A DNA stretch of 64,000 nucleotides from Schizochytrium sp. TIO01. Its lineage: Eukaryota > Sar > Bigyra > Thraustochytrida > Thraustochytriidae. Positions 33,301 through 42,710 of this stretch are shown here, piece after piece; positions within the stretch are counted from its first letter, which is position 1, and each line of letters opens with the position of its first letter. The stretch is from NCBI GenBank assembly GCA_004764695.1, contig SMSO01000005.1, positions 533,501-597,500 of the forward strand, in the 5' to 3' direction. The notes beneath the pieces were generated by a model, which was not told where the DNA came from, made no database searches, and saw nothing but the letters and a program-made list of their open reading frames with translations. Position numbers and translations under genes: made by a program.

Positions 33301-33804
33301 GAGGAGCATTTTGATCGCCATGAGTCTCTGATACAAATGTCTTGCTTCTGTGCAGTACATGTAAAGGAGTTCGTTTCGTCTCAAGAACGCATGTATCAAG
33401 CTCAATTTCCTGATGAGTTTCTTATCAAGTTATGTGAGATTATTGGTCAAGAAGGCAGCGAGCATAGTCCTTTGACAAGATGTTTTGCTACCATCGCCAC
33501 GATTTGGATGGTGATGTCGTCTAACCAGTCTGAGAGTCAAAACGTTACGACATTGTGGATAAGCCACTTACCTTTGCCAGATGCTGCTCCGCGTAACGCT
33601 CATGCAAGTATTGTTCGAGCACTCACCACATTTCTCAATTCGGCTTCTGCCAGCTCCCTCTCTACCGAGCAGCAGATCAGTGTTGCTCAAAATGTGCAAG
33701 AGTATCTGGCCCGTGTAAATAGCCAGGATTCTAATTTGACCCAAGAAGAGCAACTGCAAGCACGCCAAACTGCATGTGCTCTCCTAGCACGGCACGGAAT
33801 CTGA
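30379..33804 (+). CDS. IPO5: Importin-5/Kap121-like karyopherin beta
   Basis: Importin-5 carries ribosomal proteins, histones and other cargo into the nucleus in a Ran-dependent way. The 1141-residue length is close to that of human IPO5 (~1100). The N-terminus has the importin-beta-type pattern GQRNIAMPAREAAAVLL. The rest is all-helical HEAT-type repeats, including RILGIECLAGLCERLPSSVR, GIETVAQLVDAHC, LRVQYTGLACLGTLSSHPE and VKIRQCSCEVVEALV, in the same order as the IPO5/IPO4 core. There is an acidic loop near GDGGDEMEFS. Translation starts at ATGGATTGG in context GCGATGG. It converges with the JmjC fusion gene. The karyopherin fold is clear; the IPO5 rather than IPO4 assignment is by eye. 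Confidence 0.75.
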   Translation: MDWAAAVQGVLSANAEERGAAESAIARCSSDDALALVTLVTHGRLGQRNIAMPAREAAAVLLVPVLLGARTALSGSSASSQSFTPQSEAKLWALDGTTQDQVMQELMYAATRTSKSAPKLQARIAHAVAAMAEEYGEEWPALKQAFLEILADSSVHSQFSTNVNSGMQSNYAGDVDGQSGLLTAMLVAVSAPETIMSMFSGDEEVQHWARALQYGLQRADSNIQVAVAALNAVAAVGPYVLGQDRRTFQELATQIVPCIQSCAQVSSGALETAMTSLAEMCYESTHILGPALFSMLQLILAIIDSQGLSDEIRILGIECLAGLCERLPSSVRQLQQDLSGAKLIETLMRTIINTLEDDAPLDVLQDGGISSPCAAASAACIGRLAVSDCLGANHVGAAIMQLAQDCLQNAQWKPVVAGIETVAQLVDAHCLTPTGALGFGREVAQVDQITTEVLSRARDWAVAAITQHADLRVQYTGLACLGTLSSHPESVQFLPGFRRSVSQVVAAGLANEHVKIRQCSCEVVEALVLTCGLEVSELSGFEVVVRKLREIVTHDHTNTGVWQASLYTLCALSSDRAMQPMMAAQFDQWAPLLSSAVSAPSQSEHAQSTHSWSLENRVRAGICLAGFCKAVGQPRASTETIGLIKWATQQLQDQSQSDLLRECLELFFQLWVAIVQCLPAIISAEQIAPALTLARQTLEYSLENAQEGDGGDEMEFSTEAARHTVGAWELLGAIATYTPSQLLQHVEWVFEFAQAQMDLDVLPDIYIATAQALAQIASSLDGNESDLASNFRHATMELLLQAISMGEEDPDLQSGLLQVVQKYIQDAPELPVADTDLLCTQLLSVFESSIRARAILQGQQRLYMDPQGPDADELLVNSMAEASNSAFRVEIIRTWSILGQKAPHCFSGDAGFSLISGLAQLALPHRLLEDRMLICQFYSDLFGSLRCQNVQFRNKVIRQVVETIVLNVLEERRREEHFDRHESLIQMSCFCAVHVKEFVSSQERMYQAQFPDEFLIKLCEIIGQEGSEHSPLTRCFATIATIWMVMSSNQSESQNVTTLWISHLPLPDAAPRNAHASIVRALTTFLNSASASSLSTEQQISVAQNVQEYLARVNSQDSNLTQEEQLQARQTACALLARHGI

Positions 33805-34344
33805 AATGATTGTATGGGAGTACATTGTATTTGCCGTACAAAATATGGCAGAAAACATGTTTTTTCCATACCTTCTGGATTTGTCTCAATTTACTTTTCT
33901 CTTTCAGGGGAAAGAAAGAGAAAAGTAATGCTAAGGATAGTAAGACAAATTCAATCAACGTCCTTGTGTTTAAAAGTATTTGAGGACTACATCAATTCAA
34001 AATAAACTTATTGAGACTGATATTGATAACTTGTTTCTTTGCTTTGTTATTTTGAATTTTGCAACAACTAGCATCATTTTAGTAAGTTTTCAAATACGTC
34101 TGGAAGGTTGCGGTGCATGTCGCAGCGTCAGGATCAGCTTTCTAATCCCACTTCTTCGCTTTCTAAAGAACTACTTTGTTTTGAGTCATTTTTCTTCGTT
34201 GCATTTTCAAAAACGAAACTAGTTACTATGATTAAACATGGCAATAATAATTATAGCATTGTGATTAGCTTGAGACAATCACTCTTCATACCATGGTATC
34301 ATGATACTTTAGTTTCTTGAAATATTTTGATCAGCGTCGGGAGA
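33805..34344. other. Convergent 3' intergenic region
   Basis: This region lies between the 3' ends of the importin-5-like (+) and methyltransferase-JmjC (-) genes. It holds a prominent composite hairpin (33876-33953) and is otherwise AT-rich with nothing recognised. Confidence 0.5.
33876..33953. other. Composite inverted repeat / long hairpin in the importin 3' region
   Basis: A perfect 15-bp stem (33891-33905 with 33914-33928; arm TTACTTTTCTCTTTC) closes on an 8-nt loop AGGGGAAA. An outer stem of 8 perfect pairs (33879-33886, ATTTGTCT, with 33943-33950, AGACAAAT) extends to ~11 with one G-U pair and flanks it, with an asymmetric internal loop. It starts 72 bp after the importin stop codon. 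It could be a 3'UTR structure, a processing or termination element, or a remnant of a small inverted-repeat element. Confidence 0.8.
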
Positions 34345-36480
34345 CTAAATGTTCCTAGTCCAAGTTTTTAGTGCAGATTCGATCACCAGTGTATCTGAAG
34401 AATATTTCTGCTGGCGCGCGCGGAGCAGTTCAAACCATTTAATGCGGTTCATTCCAGCATTGAGAAGCATAACTCGTTGCACTAGTTCGTCCCATTCTTC
34501 GTGAGAGTTAGTTGTCTCTTTGCAATCAGCAAGAGCGTTTTGCGTAGCGGCTTGCTCTGAGAGTAAAAACTGGTTCACTCGCGAGAGGCTGTGGCCGTTG
34601 AACCAATTTGTATTGAGTGACAACGTTTCTTCAAGGTTGTGAACTTCATGGTACCATCCAGAGGGCACAAATATAGCATCTCCAGGGCTTTGAACAGAGA
34701 GCAAAGGTTTACTAGGACAGTCTGCCGGAAGGCCACCTAAGATAATATCATACAACTCGTCATCCATAACAAGCTCGGAGCGCTGAGATGCCTTTACAAA
34801 CCATTCACGAATGAGTTCAGTATTGTTGACAATATTGCCTTCAATACTCCGCGGTTCTTTTCCCTCTGGAAACATGATCCACAACTTTGTGCCATAAACA
34901 TTATAGCTCCAGCTGTAGCTTCGATAAACGTCATGGTGCATGCGCGTGCATGACCCCGCAGGTCCTAGGTACAGGAACTTAAAATCACTCTGATTTAGAT
35001 CTCCTACTTGGCAGAACTCATTGAGCCAGTCATCTTGAAACCATTCTGGCACTTCGTAGGGTGGCTGTCCAGCATGGCTGCGCTCCCAGGCTGCATTAAA
35101 GTGCCAGTCTTTGAGATACCCTGGCACGCCAAGATGGGCATGATCTAGCCAGCAGGAAAAATAGTCGGCCAGGCGCATCTCCACGCGCGGCTCCTGCGTA
35201 GGGTTACACGCTTTGCACTGAGAGTCACAGATAGGAATAATCTCGTCGGCAAGGTCTGCATTTGCAGCTAAGGTTTGCCTAGAGAGTCCCTCGGGCCCAA
35301 GCTTTATGTCTCGAAGTAAGCACGGCAAGTTCGCTTCCATAAAAACCTGCGCAAATTCATCAGCCTTAATAAGTGCTGAGGTACGCACTGGTACAGACTT
35401 GGCACATCGACGTACCCGAAGCAGGCGCATAGCTTTTAGGTTAGCCCCAGCCATGCCGTACAGCAACAAGGCAGAGGGTCCATAGAAACCGAGACGACTT
35501 GTGGCATCTTCGTCTGCAATAACAGGATCAAGCTCGTGCGACACCTCCTCAATTGTGAGACGTGGGTCTTTCCCGAGGGCGTGTAGAAACCCGCCAAATG
35601 TCCTCTCACTGCGTTGTGTTGACAGCACATATGCGTCCGCCTTCGAATTCATATCGAAGACCGCCGTCAGCGCATTGAGAAAGGGCTGTAGCAACTCTGG
35701 GTCATAAATACAATCTCCGGCAATGACTACATCAATATCCTGCTCCCCGCAAATTGCCTCAAGGTCATCCTTCGCCGTGAACCAGTCAAACCTTGCCACT
35801 TTTGCTCTGCTTGGTTTATTCGCCTCCACAATAGCCTCCAAGTTATCCAGCTCCGATCTGCCGTAATCCGTCAAAACTACAGACGCAGGTTCCAGCTCCT
35901 GGTCAATCACCATGCCGCTCACGCCAGTGCCAGCTCCCAGTTCTAGCACATGCTTACCCCTAAATCGCTCTGGATACAACATTGCCCAATCGCCCAGCAT
36001 GATGCCGGCCTCCCAAGGCAAGTGCCCCACCCTATCCATGCCGGCATTGCACACTCTCACACGGCATACGGTCTGCTCCCGGGATTTCGGACCCAATGAA
36101 AACCACGACCATGGGAAATTGTCTCGGTCATGGCGCATGCCATTGTCAGAGTTGACGTCAGCAACGATGGCTTCTGCGAGACAGTCCGCAAGCTCGTCGC
36201 AAACGCCGCAGGGGTCCAACTCGGCGCGCTTCACGGCAGCTTGGAGGACGCGGCGCATGTAGGTAGTAGGTCGGGGCCACCGAGAGGTTTCTGGGTCTCT
36301 GAATACCTCAGATACCGCCAGACGCTGCCATGCATAGCCCGCGGAGGCCTCGTCGTCCTCGTCATCGCTACTGACCTTGTCACTGCGATCAGCCATGACT
36401 GCATCAGCGGCGGCTTCGAGGGCGGCTTGGACAGTGCCAAGAGCAGCCTGCTGCCGCACGAGCCACCGAAGCTCATCCAT
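34345..36480 (-). CDS. Fusion of FAM86-type lysine methyltransferase and JMJD4-type JmjC hydroxylase
   Basis: This single 711-residue frame combines two enzymes. Residues ~70-345 form a family-16 class I methyltransferase: LPWEAGIMLGDWAMLYPE (154-171), motif I VLELGAGTG (178-186) and DVVIAGDCIYDPE (250-262). By eye it is nearest to EEF2KMT/FAM86, including the short CDELADCLAEA helix before the fold; EEF2KMT methylates a lysine of eEF2. Residues ~375-690 match JMJD4, which hydroxylates a lysine of eRF1: YLKDWH, WFQDDWLNEF, FLYLGPAGS, VFVPSGWYHEVHNLEET-like and SLNTNWFNGH. Iron ligands are intact: H515-x-D517 and H611. Both halves therefore look catalytically competent, and both human counterparts modify cytosolic translation factors. 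Substrates here are inferred. There is no intron or stop between domains, and the start ATG at 36480 is clean. Confidence 0.85.
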   Translation of the reverse strand: MDELRWLVRQQAALGTVQAALEAAADAVMADRSDKVSSDDEDDEASAGYAWQRLAVSEVFRDPETSRWPRPTTYMRRVLQAAVKRAELDPCGVCDELADCLAEAIVADVNSDNGMRHDRDNFPWSWFSLGPKSREQTVCRVRVCNAGMDRVGHLPWEAGIMLGDWAMLYPERFRGKHVLELGAGTGVSGMVIDQELEPASVVLTDYGRSELDNLEAIVEANKPSRAKVARFDWFTAKDDLEAICGEQDIDVVIAGDCIYDPELLQPFLNALTAVFDMNSKADAYVLSTQRSERTFGGFLHALGKDPRLTIEEVSHELDPVIADEDATSRLGFYGPSALLLYGMAGANLKAMRLLRVRRCAKSVPVRTSALIKADEFAQVFMEANLPCLLRDIKLGPEGLSRQTLAANADLADEIIPICDSQCKACNPTQEPRVEMRLADYFSCWLDHAHLGVPGYLKDWHFNAAWERSHAGQPPYEVPEWFQDDWLNEFCQVGDLNQSDFKFLYLGPAGSCTRMHHDVYRSYSWSYNVYGTKLWIMFPEGKEPRSIEGNIVNNTELIREWFVKASQRSELVMDDELYDIILGGLPADCPSKPLLSVQSPGDAIFVPSGWYHEVHNLEETLSLNTNWFNGHSLSRVNQFLLSEQAATQNALADCKETTNSHEEWDELVQRVMLLNAGMNRIKWFELLRARQQKYSSDTLVIESALKTWTRNI

Positions 36481-37125
36481 CTTTGAAAAAAGAGGCTACC
36501 CAATGACCCTCAATTACCGCCTTGCGCTTGCCCAAACCCGTTGGGACCACGCAAGAACTGCTTCTGTTGGCTCTCAATCTCATCAAGTCTCATTCATTCA
36601 TTCATTCATTCATTCACTGATCCTCCAAAGAACTGCGCAACGCAAACTATGCTTTGGACTTATGAGGTACGTCCCATCCTAGTACTCGTAATAACCAAGG
36701 GATGCGCATTAGCTGATACTGCTCTTGGTAGGAGGCCCCTACTCGGCAAATAGTGCAGCTGCAATGAATGGGGATGAGGAGCCTCAGAATTGCGATATTG
36801 GCTGCGTTTCCTAAAATCGAGATGGACGCTCAGGTTGGTACCCAGCTGACGAGGACGAGGACGATTTTACCTTGCTTGCTTGCTTGGTGTACCGTCGAGA
36901 TCATTGGTGATGAGAAACTTCATTTATGACCCTTTATTCGAGTAGAGCCTCTGCCTAAAACAAGAGCATCGATGTGCTATGACGAAATTGGAGTGCTTTC
37001 AATTTAGTTTTATTTTTTCTTCATGTTATGTTGAAAGTCTCTCCTCAACTTTTTCTCCGAAAAGAAAAGAAAAGAAAAGAGAAAAATTAGTTTCTCGGCA
37101 CTTCTTGCAAACAACAAAGACCACG
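36481..37125. other. Divergent promoter region between the fusion gene and COX16
   Basis: This 645-bp gap separates two divergent ATGs. It contains a (CATT)n tract at 36591-36616. An A/G-rich run AAAAGAAAAGAAAAGAGAAA near 37064 precedes COX16. No other gene was seen. Confidence 0.5.
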
Positions 37126-37673
37126 ATGGCGCCGCGCCGCAACCCTTTCCTGCGCACGGGAGTACCCCTCGTGGGCCTGGTGGTGCTGGGCTCGCTGGGC
37201 TTGTCCACAGTACGTTAGTTGAATCGCACGCAGCTGTCTTAGTCCGCTTTCTTTGCCCTCTACTCTTGAGCAAGCGATATTGATGTTGAAGATGTATGAT
37301 TATAGATGTGCGAGAGCATCTGCTTTATTCCAGGGACGAAGCGACACCTTACGAAAGGAATTGCGCGAAGCCTCGATTCTAGAGTCTAGATCACTGACAA
37401 AGTTGGTTGGGAATGAACTTGCATCTGTTGCATGATGGGCCTACTGTGGATTCTGGAATTTCTGTTACCATACAATGCTGGATGCTACATTTATAACGAC
37501 AGCTGATGCAAGGCAAAAACGATATTGGGGATGCCCGCAAGCAGCGCCGTAGCTTGACAACGCGCGAATATGACCTAGAGCAGGACTACAAGCGCACAAT
37601 GGCTAAGCTTGCTCCTGAAACAACTGAGTTGGAGATTGTTCGTATTCCGCGCCCTGAAGAGGAAGAGGACTAA
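37126..37673 (+). CDS. COX16: COX16-like cytochrome c oxidase assembly protein, two exons
   Basis: COX16 is a small mitochondrial inner-membrane protein needed for cytochrome c oxidase assembly. Exon 1 (37126-37209) encodes MAPRRNPFLRTGVPLVGLVV and the rest of a single membrane helix ending GSLGLST, matching the family's NPFxRxGxP...GSFGL. Exon 2 (37503-37673) encodes QGKNDIGDARKQRRSLTTRE, EYDLEQDYKRTM and a C-terminal IVRIPRPEE, the family's conserved tail. The donor is ACA|GTACGT at 37210 and the acceptor AACGACAG ends at 37502. The 293-nt intron joins phase 0 to phase 0 and gives 84 residues. Neither exon alone would be called. The family match is clear by eye in both exons. Confidence 0.85.
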
Positions 37674-39096
37674 ATACGTATTAAGGTCGTCTTGCATTTA
37701 ATTTTCCAAATGATAAACTGTGCAGGCGTGTGAATGAAAGTCTTCTCGCGTAGGCCGTAGAATAACTCAACAAGCAGCTATGGGTTGCCTCGCATGTCTT
37801 CATCTCCTTAAAGTAACAGTCGAAGCAGTCCAAAAGAAAACTCTCTTCTTTTCTTTGAAAGCAAGCCAGCTTAACTAAATTTGACCTGCAAGCGCCTCGC
37901 TCATCAGCTTTTCGTACTATTATGAGCTCAAGGTATTGTCTTCACTCCATAACCTCTTTGCAAAATGTTCTTTAATTCTACCTTTTTTCTTCATCTATTT
38001 TAAATGTTGATATGCAGATGAATCTTTCCTGCCTTGACTTGAAGGAAATATTTGGCTTGATTGAGGATTAGCTTCCATGTTAGACAACGTAGCAACGAGT
38101 GTCACAAACTATTGATTTGTATTGTTTTACTTCTGACTTAGTTTGGCATAGAGATTTGCTTGATCCTTACACCATTTGATGTGCACCTGCCCACTCGTCT
38201 TTTCGCCTTTTTGCCATCACACCATAACTGCTCAGCGCAGCTACAATTTTTATTCGATGAGTTCATTTGGGCTTGCTGCTCTCTTTCTAAAGTAGGATTC
38301 CCTTCTTGCACGTATTTACTCATGCTCTGAATGACTTAACCTTGCAGCTGCTGCTAGCTTTCGGTTTTAAGTTCTACGTAACCTTTGTGGCACCAATATA
38401 CCTGGTCCTATCTTCTCAAGGTAGCCAGCAGGAGCTTCTTTATTCTTTCTTTGTACAATACTTACTAAGTCGATCTGCGACACTGTGGGTTAAAAACTCG
38501 CAGGTCTATCTAAAATACTGCAACACCCGTTCTACTTTCACTGCTAAATCTCTAGTTCTTCTCAAATCATCACCTTCCTGCCCCTAGCCATGAGACAATT
38601 AAGAACCCTCCCTTAAAAGCTGACGTCATTTCCAAATAGATTGTTCTCACATGCCTTGCATCTAATGATGACCTTCATTAGCCCCTAAAACCTGGTCAAT
38701 TGCAGTGCACATTAGCCTAGGCAAGGGTGATCGCGGCAGCTGTACACCAGCGCGCTGGCGCACCGTTTCGCCTTTCTCGGCGGTGTTAAACTTCTTTTTC
38801 CCATTTCCCCCTATATTTCCTCTCTGGTCCATCGAGCCGTTGGGTTGCCACGTGGATCTCCGCCTCTTCTTTGATAATTTCCCTTTTCCACGGACTATCG
38901 TGATGCAGGAAACAATCAACTGAGTTCTTTGCCCTATTGTATTCTCCAAAGCCCAACCGGGTAGGCAGGGATGTCTATCACCGGTGCCCTACGCATATAC
39001 ACGAGCCTGTTTCTATCTAGGTTGCAAGTTGATTATTTATTTCCTACTAAAAGAAATAGCTTTCAACTCTGACTATAACGTTTACATTTTGACTGA

Positions 39097-39161
39097 CGAA
39101 TGAATGAATGAATGAATGAATGAATGAATGAATGAATGAATGAATGAATGAATGAATGAAT
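39097..39161. repeat. (GAAT)n microsatellite
   Basis: About 16 uninterrupted GAAT units. Confidence 0.97.
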
Positions 39162-39358
39162 TCCTGGAACTGCGTTTTCTGAACTGGACTCAGATGGTGC
39201 CTCCATAGCAATGGAGCCCCTTTCTCTGCAACTTGTATACTCTAGAGAAACACTCAAGTTGTCGATTTCCTCGCAGGCTCCAGGGCACCAGCACTGCTGC
39301 TCTCTCTCCCAGGCAAAGTGAGGAGCACACTACTCAATAAAGAAGCCTTAGCACTAGC

Positions 39359-39394
<36 letters not shown>
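39359..39394. repeat. (ATTG)n microsatellite
   Basis: Nine ATTG units, uninterrupted. Confidence 0.97.
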
Positions 39395-39575
39395 CAATAC
39401 TGAACAAGCCAGCATCTCTGCCCGCCAGTACGCCATGGACAAGCAGTGCATGGGCTGGCTGTCCTCTTTTTGTCTTTGAGCTGCCTCTTGTCCACTGCGT
39501 GGGCTCTCGCGAAGAGTGCCTTGGCGTATTCTGGACCCAGCTAGTTGGCCTTCAAGTAGTCCACCATTTGCAATT

Positions 39576-39751
39576 CCCCCAAAGAAAGAATAAACAAAAG
39601 AAAGAATGAGAGAATAAACAAAAGAAAGAAAGAATGAGAGAATAAACAAAAGAAAGAAAGAATGAGAGAATAAACAAAAGAAAGAAAGAAAGAAAGAATA
39701 AACAAAAACAAAAGAAAGAATAAATAAAAGAAAGAAAGAAAGAAAGAAAGT
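39576..39751. repeat. Purine-rich (GAAA)n / AATAAACAAAA compound repeat
   Basis: Blocks of GAAAGAAA alternate with GAGAGAATAAACAAAA. The plus strand is almost free of pyrimidines over ~175 bp. Confidence 0.9.
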
Positions 39752-40958
39752 CTCACTAGGTGTGCCTATGAGTCTCCTATTGTGTTGATAGGAGAAGTTG
39801 CAGCAGCAGCTTTAGCTTCCATTCAGAAGCAGTGCCAAAATGGCAGCCTTTTGCGGCAAACGGTATTATCATGAGCCTGCCTGCTTCTTTGCCTCTCTGA
39901 TTGATGGTTGGGCACCTCAGTCGCTCGCATTTGATGAACTCGCAAGCCCGCCGATCACTATAGCTAGTTAGTTGATCAACGAATTATGCGATCGCTCGCT
40001 TGTTAATTTCTAAATGCGCCTACATAAAGTACCAACATCGCCATTCTCAAAACCCGTAGCCAAGGTTCACGATTCCGATGTTTACATTCGTGCTTGAACA
40101 GATACCATCAAAGCAACTTATCAAATAGCGTTTGGATTGCATTGCATTCCTCAGAGAGAGCCTTCATGTCTCTTGAGCTTGAATCAAAAGCCTCTTTCAA
40201 GGTCTCCGTAACGCCAAAATGTGGGTCAATCGCGATGGGCGTTTCTGATTAACCACCTTAAGATAATTATAAGGAGTAAGCAGGGCGAAACGTTCACACT
40301 TCGCGTGCTAAACATATTATGGTAGTAAATAACACTCAGGAACGGCGCTGCCTCCTTAATTGGCGGCCCTTAGCTTGCCTGGTCTCGATGCGATTCCTTC
40401 CTCGGACTCGATCAATTCCCGAAGACGAGAGACGCCGCCGCTGCCCCGCCGCAGCGCCTCCGCTTCCGCGCCCGCCTCTACCGCTGGAGCGCTGCGCTCC
40501 TTAAATACCAACAGTACCGCCTCGCTGCCGCAGCTTCTGCCGCCGCCGCCAGCCGCGCCGACTCCTCGCCATCTCGAAATCGGCCCAAGGAACACTCGAG
40601 AGATTTAGAGATAAACAGGGAGAAGAGAAAGAGATAAATTCACGAGAGAACCAAATTGATAAGTAGCTAGGCGGCCAACTGCGTTGAAGGCAGCTGGAGA
40701 GGCTACAAAGGTCCTTCACTTACTTGATCTCTTGCTCAAGGTTTCCTTGATTGGCATTCTTAATTGCAAAGTCTTCGTAGTAGTGACCGAACTTCTTTGA
40801 GGCTCCAGAAAGGCGACCTCGTAGAAATTAACTTGTGTATAAATCTCCTACCGAGTAAATTTCTGGGTTGACTGACTTCATCAAACGAGGGACCAGATTC
40901 TACACTTGAGATTCTTCCTTCATCTCGTATTCATTGTAGCAAAAAACAGAAGCCAGCA

Positions 40959-42710
40959 ATGAGCGACTCACAGCAGCAGTTTGGTTTGGGCAACCTCCGC
41001 ATCGAGGAGAGCGGTGGCATTGACCCTGAAATGCACAACAGCACCGGGGGGCCTTCAGCCAAGATGGGCGTTCGTGGGATCACCAGTGGTATGGGCCTTG
41101 GCTCAGACATCCCAAAGGGCATGATGGGCACCGGCGCCAGTGCCAATGTGACTGGTATTTCGGGCGGCGATGTTCTCGGCTCCTCACCTGCTAATCTCCA
41201 GGTGCCTGATCGCCTGAAGTTTGAGATGGACGACGAGGTGGAGGCAACGAGTGAGAAGAAGGGAGATGAGGATGACTCTAACACCATCTTTAAGGAATTC
41301 GAAGAGTGGCTCCTGACTAACGGCGCCAAGTTTCCTGATCTGTATCTCAAGCGCTATGGTGACTCAGACGTGCGTGGTGTGCATGCAAGGCGTCCTATCG
41401 CACCTTACAACTGCATCATTCAGATCCCGCTCAAGTGTCTCATCACCGATGAGATGGGCCGTGAGACCAAGATGGGTCGTAAGCTTTTTAGCCAGAACTA
41501 CTCTCTGTCTACACCTAATCTTATTGCTGTTCTGCTCTACATAATGGAGACCCGTGAGGACCCTAAGCACTTTTTTCAGCCGTACTATCGTGTTCTTCCA
41601 CGTAAGTACAATGACTTTCCCATCTTCTATGATGATGAGCAGCTGACCTGGCTCACTGGATCGCCTTTGTTGGATGATATTGCAGAGCGCAAGCGCAACA
41701 TGTATACTGATTATGAGGAGATTTGCCGTTTGGTACCCGAGTTTAATCGTTTCACTTACGAGGAGTTCCTTGAGGTACGTACTGCAGTCGGCTCGCGAAA
41801 CTTTGGCATCCTTGTTCACAACCAGAAACGCACTGCCATGGTCCCTTACAGTGATATGCTTAACCACTACAGGCCTCGCGAGACCTCATGGACTTTCGAG
41901 GACAGCAAGGATGCATTCACTATCACCAGTCTCTCTTCGCTTCAGCCGCATCAGCAGGTCATGGACTCCTATGGCAAAAAGTGCAACTCCAAGTTTCTCC
42001 TCCACTACGGCTTTGCGGTCGTGGACAACCGGGAGGAGGATGGTAAATGTCAGAATGAAATTTATTTGCGACTCCACCTACGCAGCGCTAAGCATGACTC
42101 CCTGTACGAGTCACGTTTGGCCGTTCTTGGGCCTTCGCGTAGCTCACGCGGCTTCCGCCTGTCGATGAACATCGAAGACAAGGCAACCAGCGAGGCCCTG
42201 AGCTACTGCCGTGTTGCTGTTGCCACTGCAAGCGAGTTGTCTGAGATTATGCAGGCGCGCGGTCTCGATGACTCTAGTGTGGGTGAGGATGCTCATGCTC
42301 ATACATACCGTCGCTCGCGTGACTCTTATCGTGATTCCTCGGTTGGCTATGTGTCAGCACGGAATGAAGTGGCTGCTTTGGAGATGCTTGCTGCGGCTTG
42401 CCGTCGTCAGCTTGGAAAGTACCCGCAGACGTACGAGGAGAACTTAGAGCTTCTTCACCATGGTAACCTCAAGCCATTTTCTGTGCGTCGCACCACACTC
42501 ATTGTTGTCGTTAGTGAACAGGAGATCCTCTCATTTTGGAACTACGCTCACGAGACCTTGTCAGAGATCCTGCAGGACACTACCCACGAGACCCCTCTGT
42601 ACCAGCGCCTTCGCCAGCTCCCGGACCGCACTCACCGCGATGCTGATCTGGCTCGCTTTGCTGCTCGCTTGGCATATGAGATCCGCATGGCTGCGCCCCC
42701 CCGTCGCTAA
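40959..42710 (+). CDS. SET-domain (SETD3/Rubisco-LSMT class) protein methyltransferase
   Basis: The protein has 583 residues. A Gly/Ser/Met-rich, probably disordered N-terminus (~1-105) precedes the SET fold. The domain begins at VRGVHARRPIAPYNCIIQIP (~139-158), continues with LLYIMETRED and FFQPYYRVLP, and has the core RTAVGSRNFGI, MVPYSDMLNH and YGKKCNSKFLLHYGF (the NH and YG-x-x-x-N-x-x-x-L signature). A helical C-terminal half resembles the Rubis-subs-bind region. Members methylate actin histidine (SETD3) or lysines in varied proteins, so the substrate is unknown. Codons are strongly biased to C/T-ending choices compared with neighbouring genes, suggesting high expression. ATG context is AGCAATGAG. 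Confidence 0.8.
   Translation: MSDSQQQFGLGNLRIEESGGIDPEMHNSTGGPSAKMGVRGITSGMGLGSDIPKGMMGTGASANVTGISGGDVLGSSPANLQVPDRLKFEMDDEVEATSEKKGDEDDSNTIFKEFEEWLLTNGAKFPDLYLKRYGDSDVRGVHARRPIAPYNCIIQIPLKCLITDEMGRETKMGRKLFSQNYSLSTPNLIAVLLYIMETREDPKHFFQPYYRVLPRKYNDFPIFYDDEQLTWLTGSPLLDDIAERKRNMYTDYEEICRLVPEFNRFTYEEFLEVRTAVGSRNFGILVHNQKRTAMVPYSDMLNHYRPRETSWTFEDSKDAFTITSLSSLQPHQQVMDSYGKKCNSKFLLHYGFAVVDNREEDGKCQNEIYLRLHLRSAKHDSLYESRLAVLGPSRSSRGFRLSMNIEDKATSEALSYCRVAVATASELSEIMQARGLDDSSVGEDAHAHTYRRSRDSYRDSSVGYVSARNEVAALEMLAAACRRQLGKYPQTYEENLELLHHGNLKPFSVRRTTLIVVVSEQEILSFWNYAHETLSEILQDTTHETPLYQRLRQLPDRTHRDADLARFAARLAYEIRMAAPPRR

Larger units (their letters stand above)
37674..40958. other. 3.3-kb gene-poor region with simple repeats and a GC-rich patch
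   Basis: It contains several short uninformative frames, tetranucleotide tracts near 39.1-39.75 kb and a GC-rich patch (40370-40600) with a perfect dyad GGAGCGCTGCGCTCC near 40484. The region just left of 40959 is the leader of the SET gene. On the opposite strand, 40835-40731 reads as plausible protein ending at GTAAGTG (see findings). Confidence 0.45.

Noticed and set aside
40356-40608. GC-rich open frames on both strands
   Set aside because: They have no ATG in good context and Ala/Pro or Gly/Arg low-complexity products; the patch is more likely a GC-rich promoter or leader.
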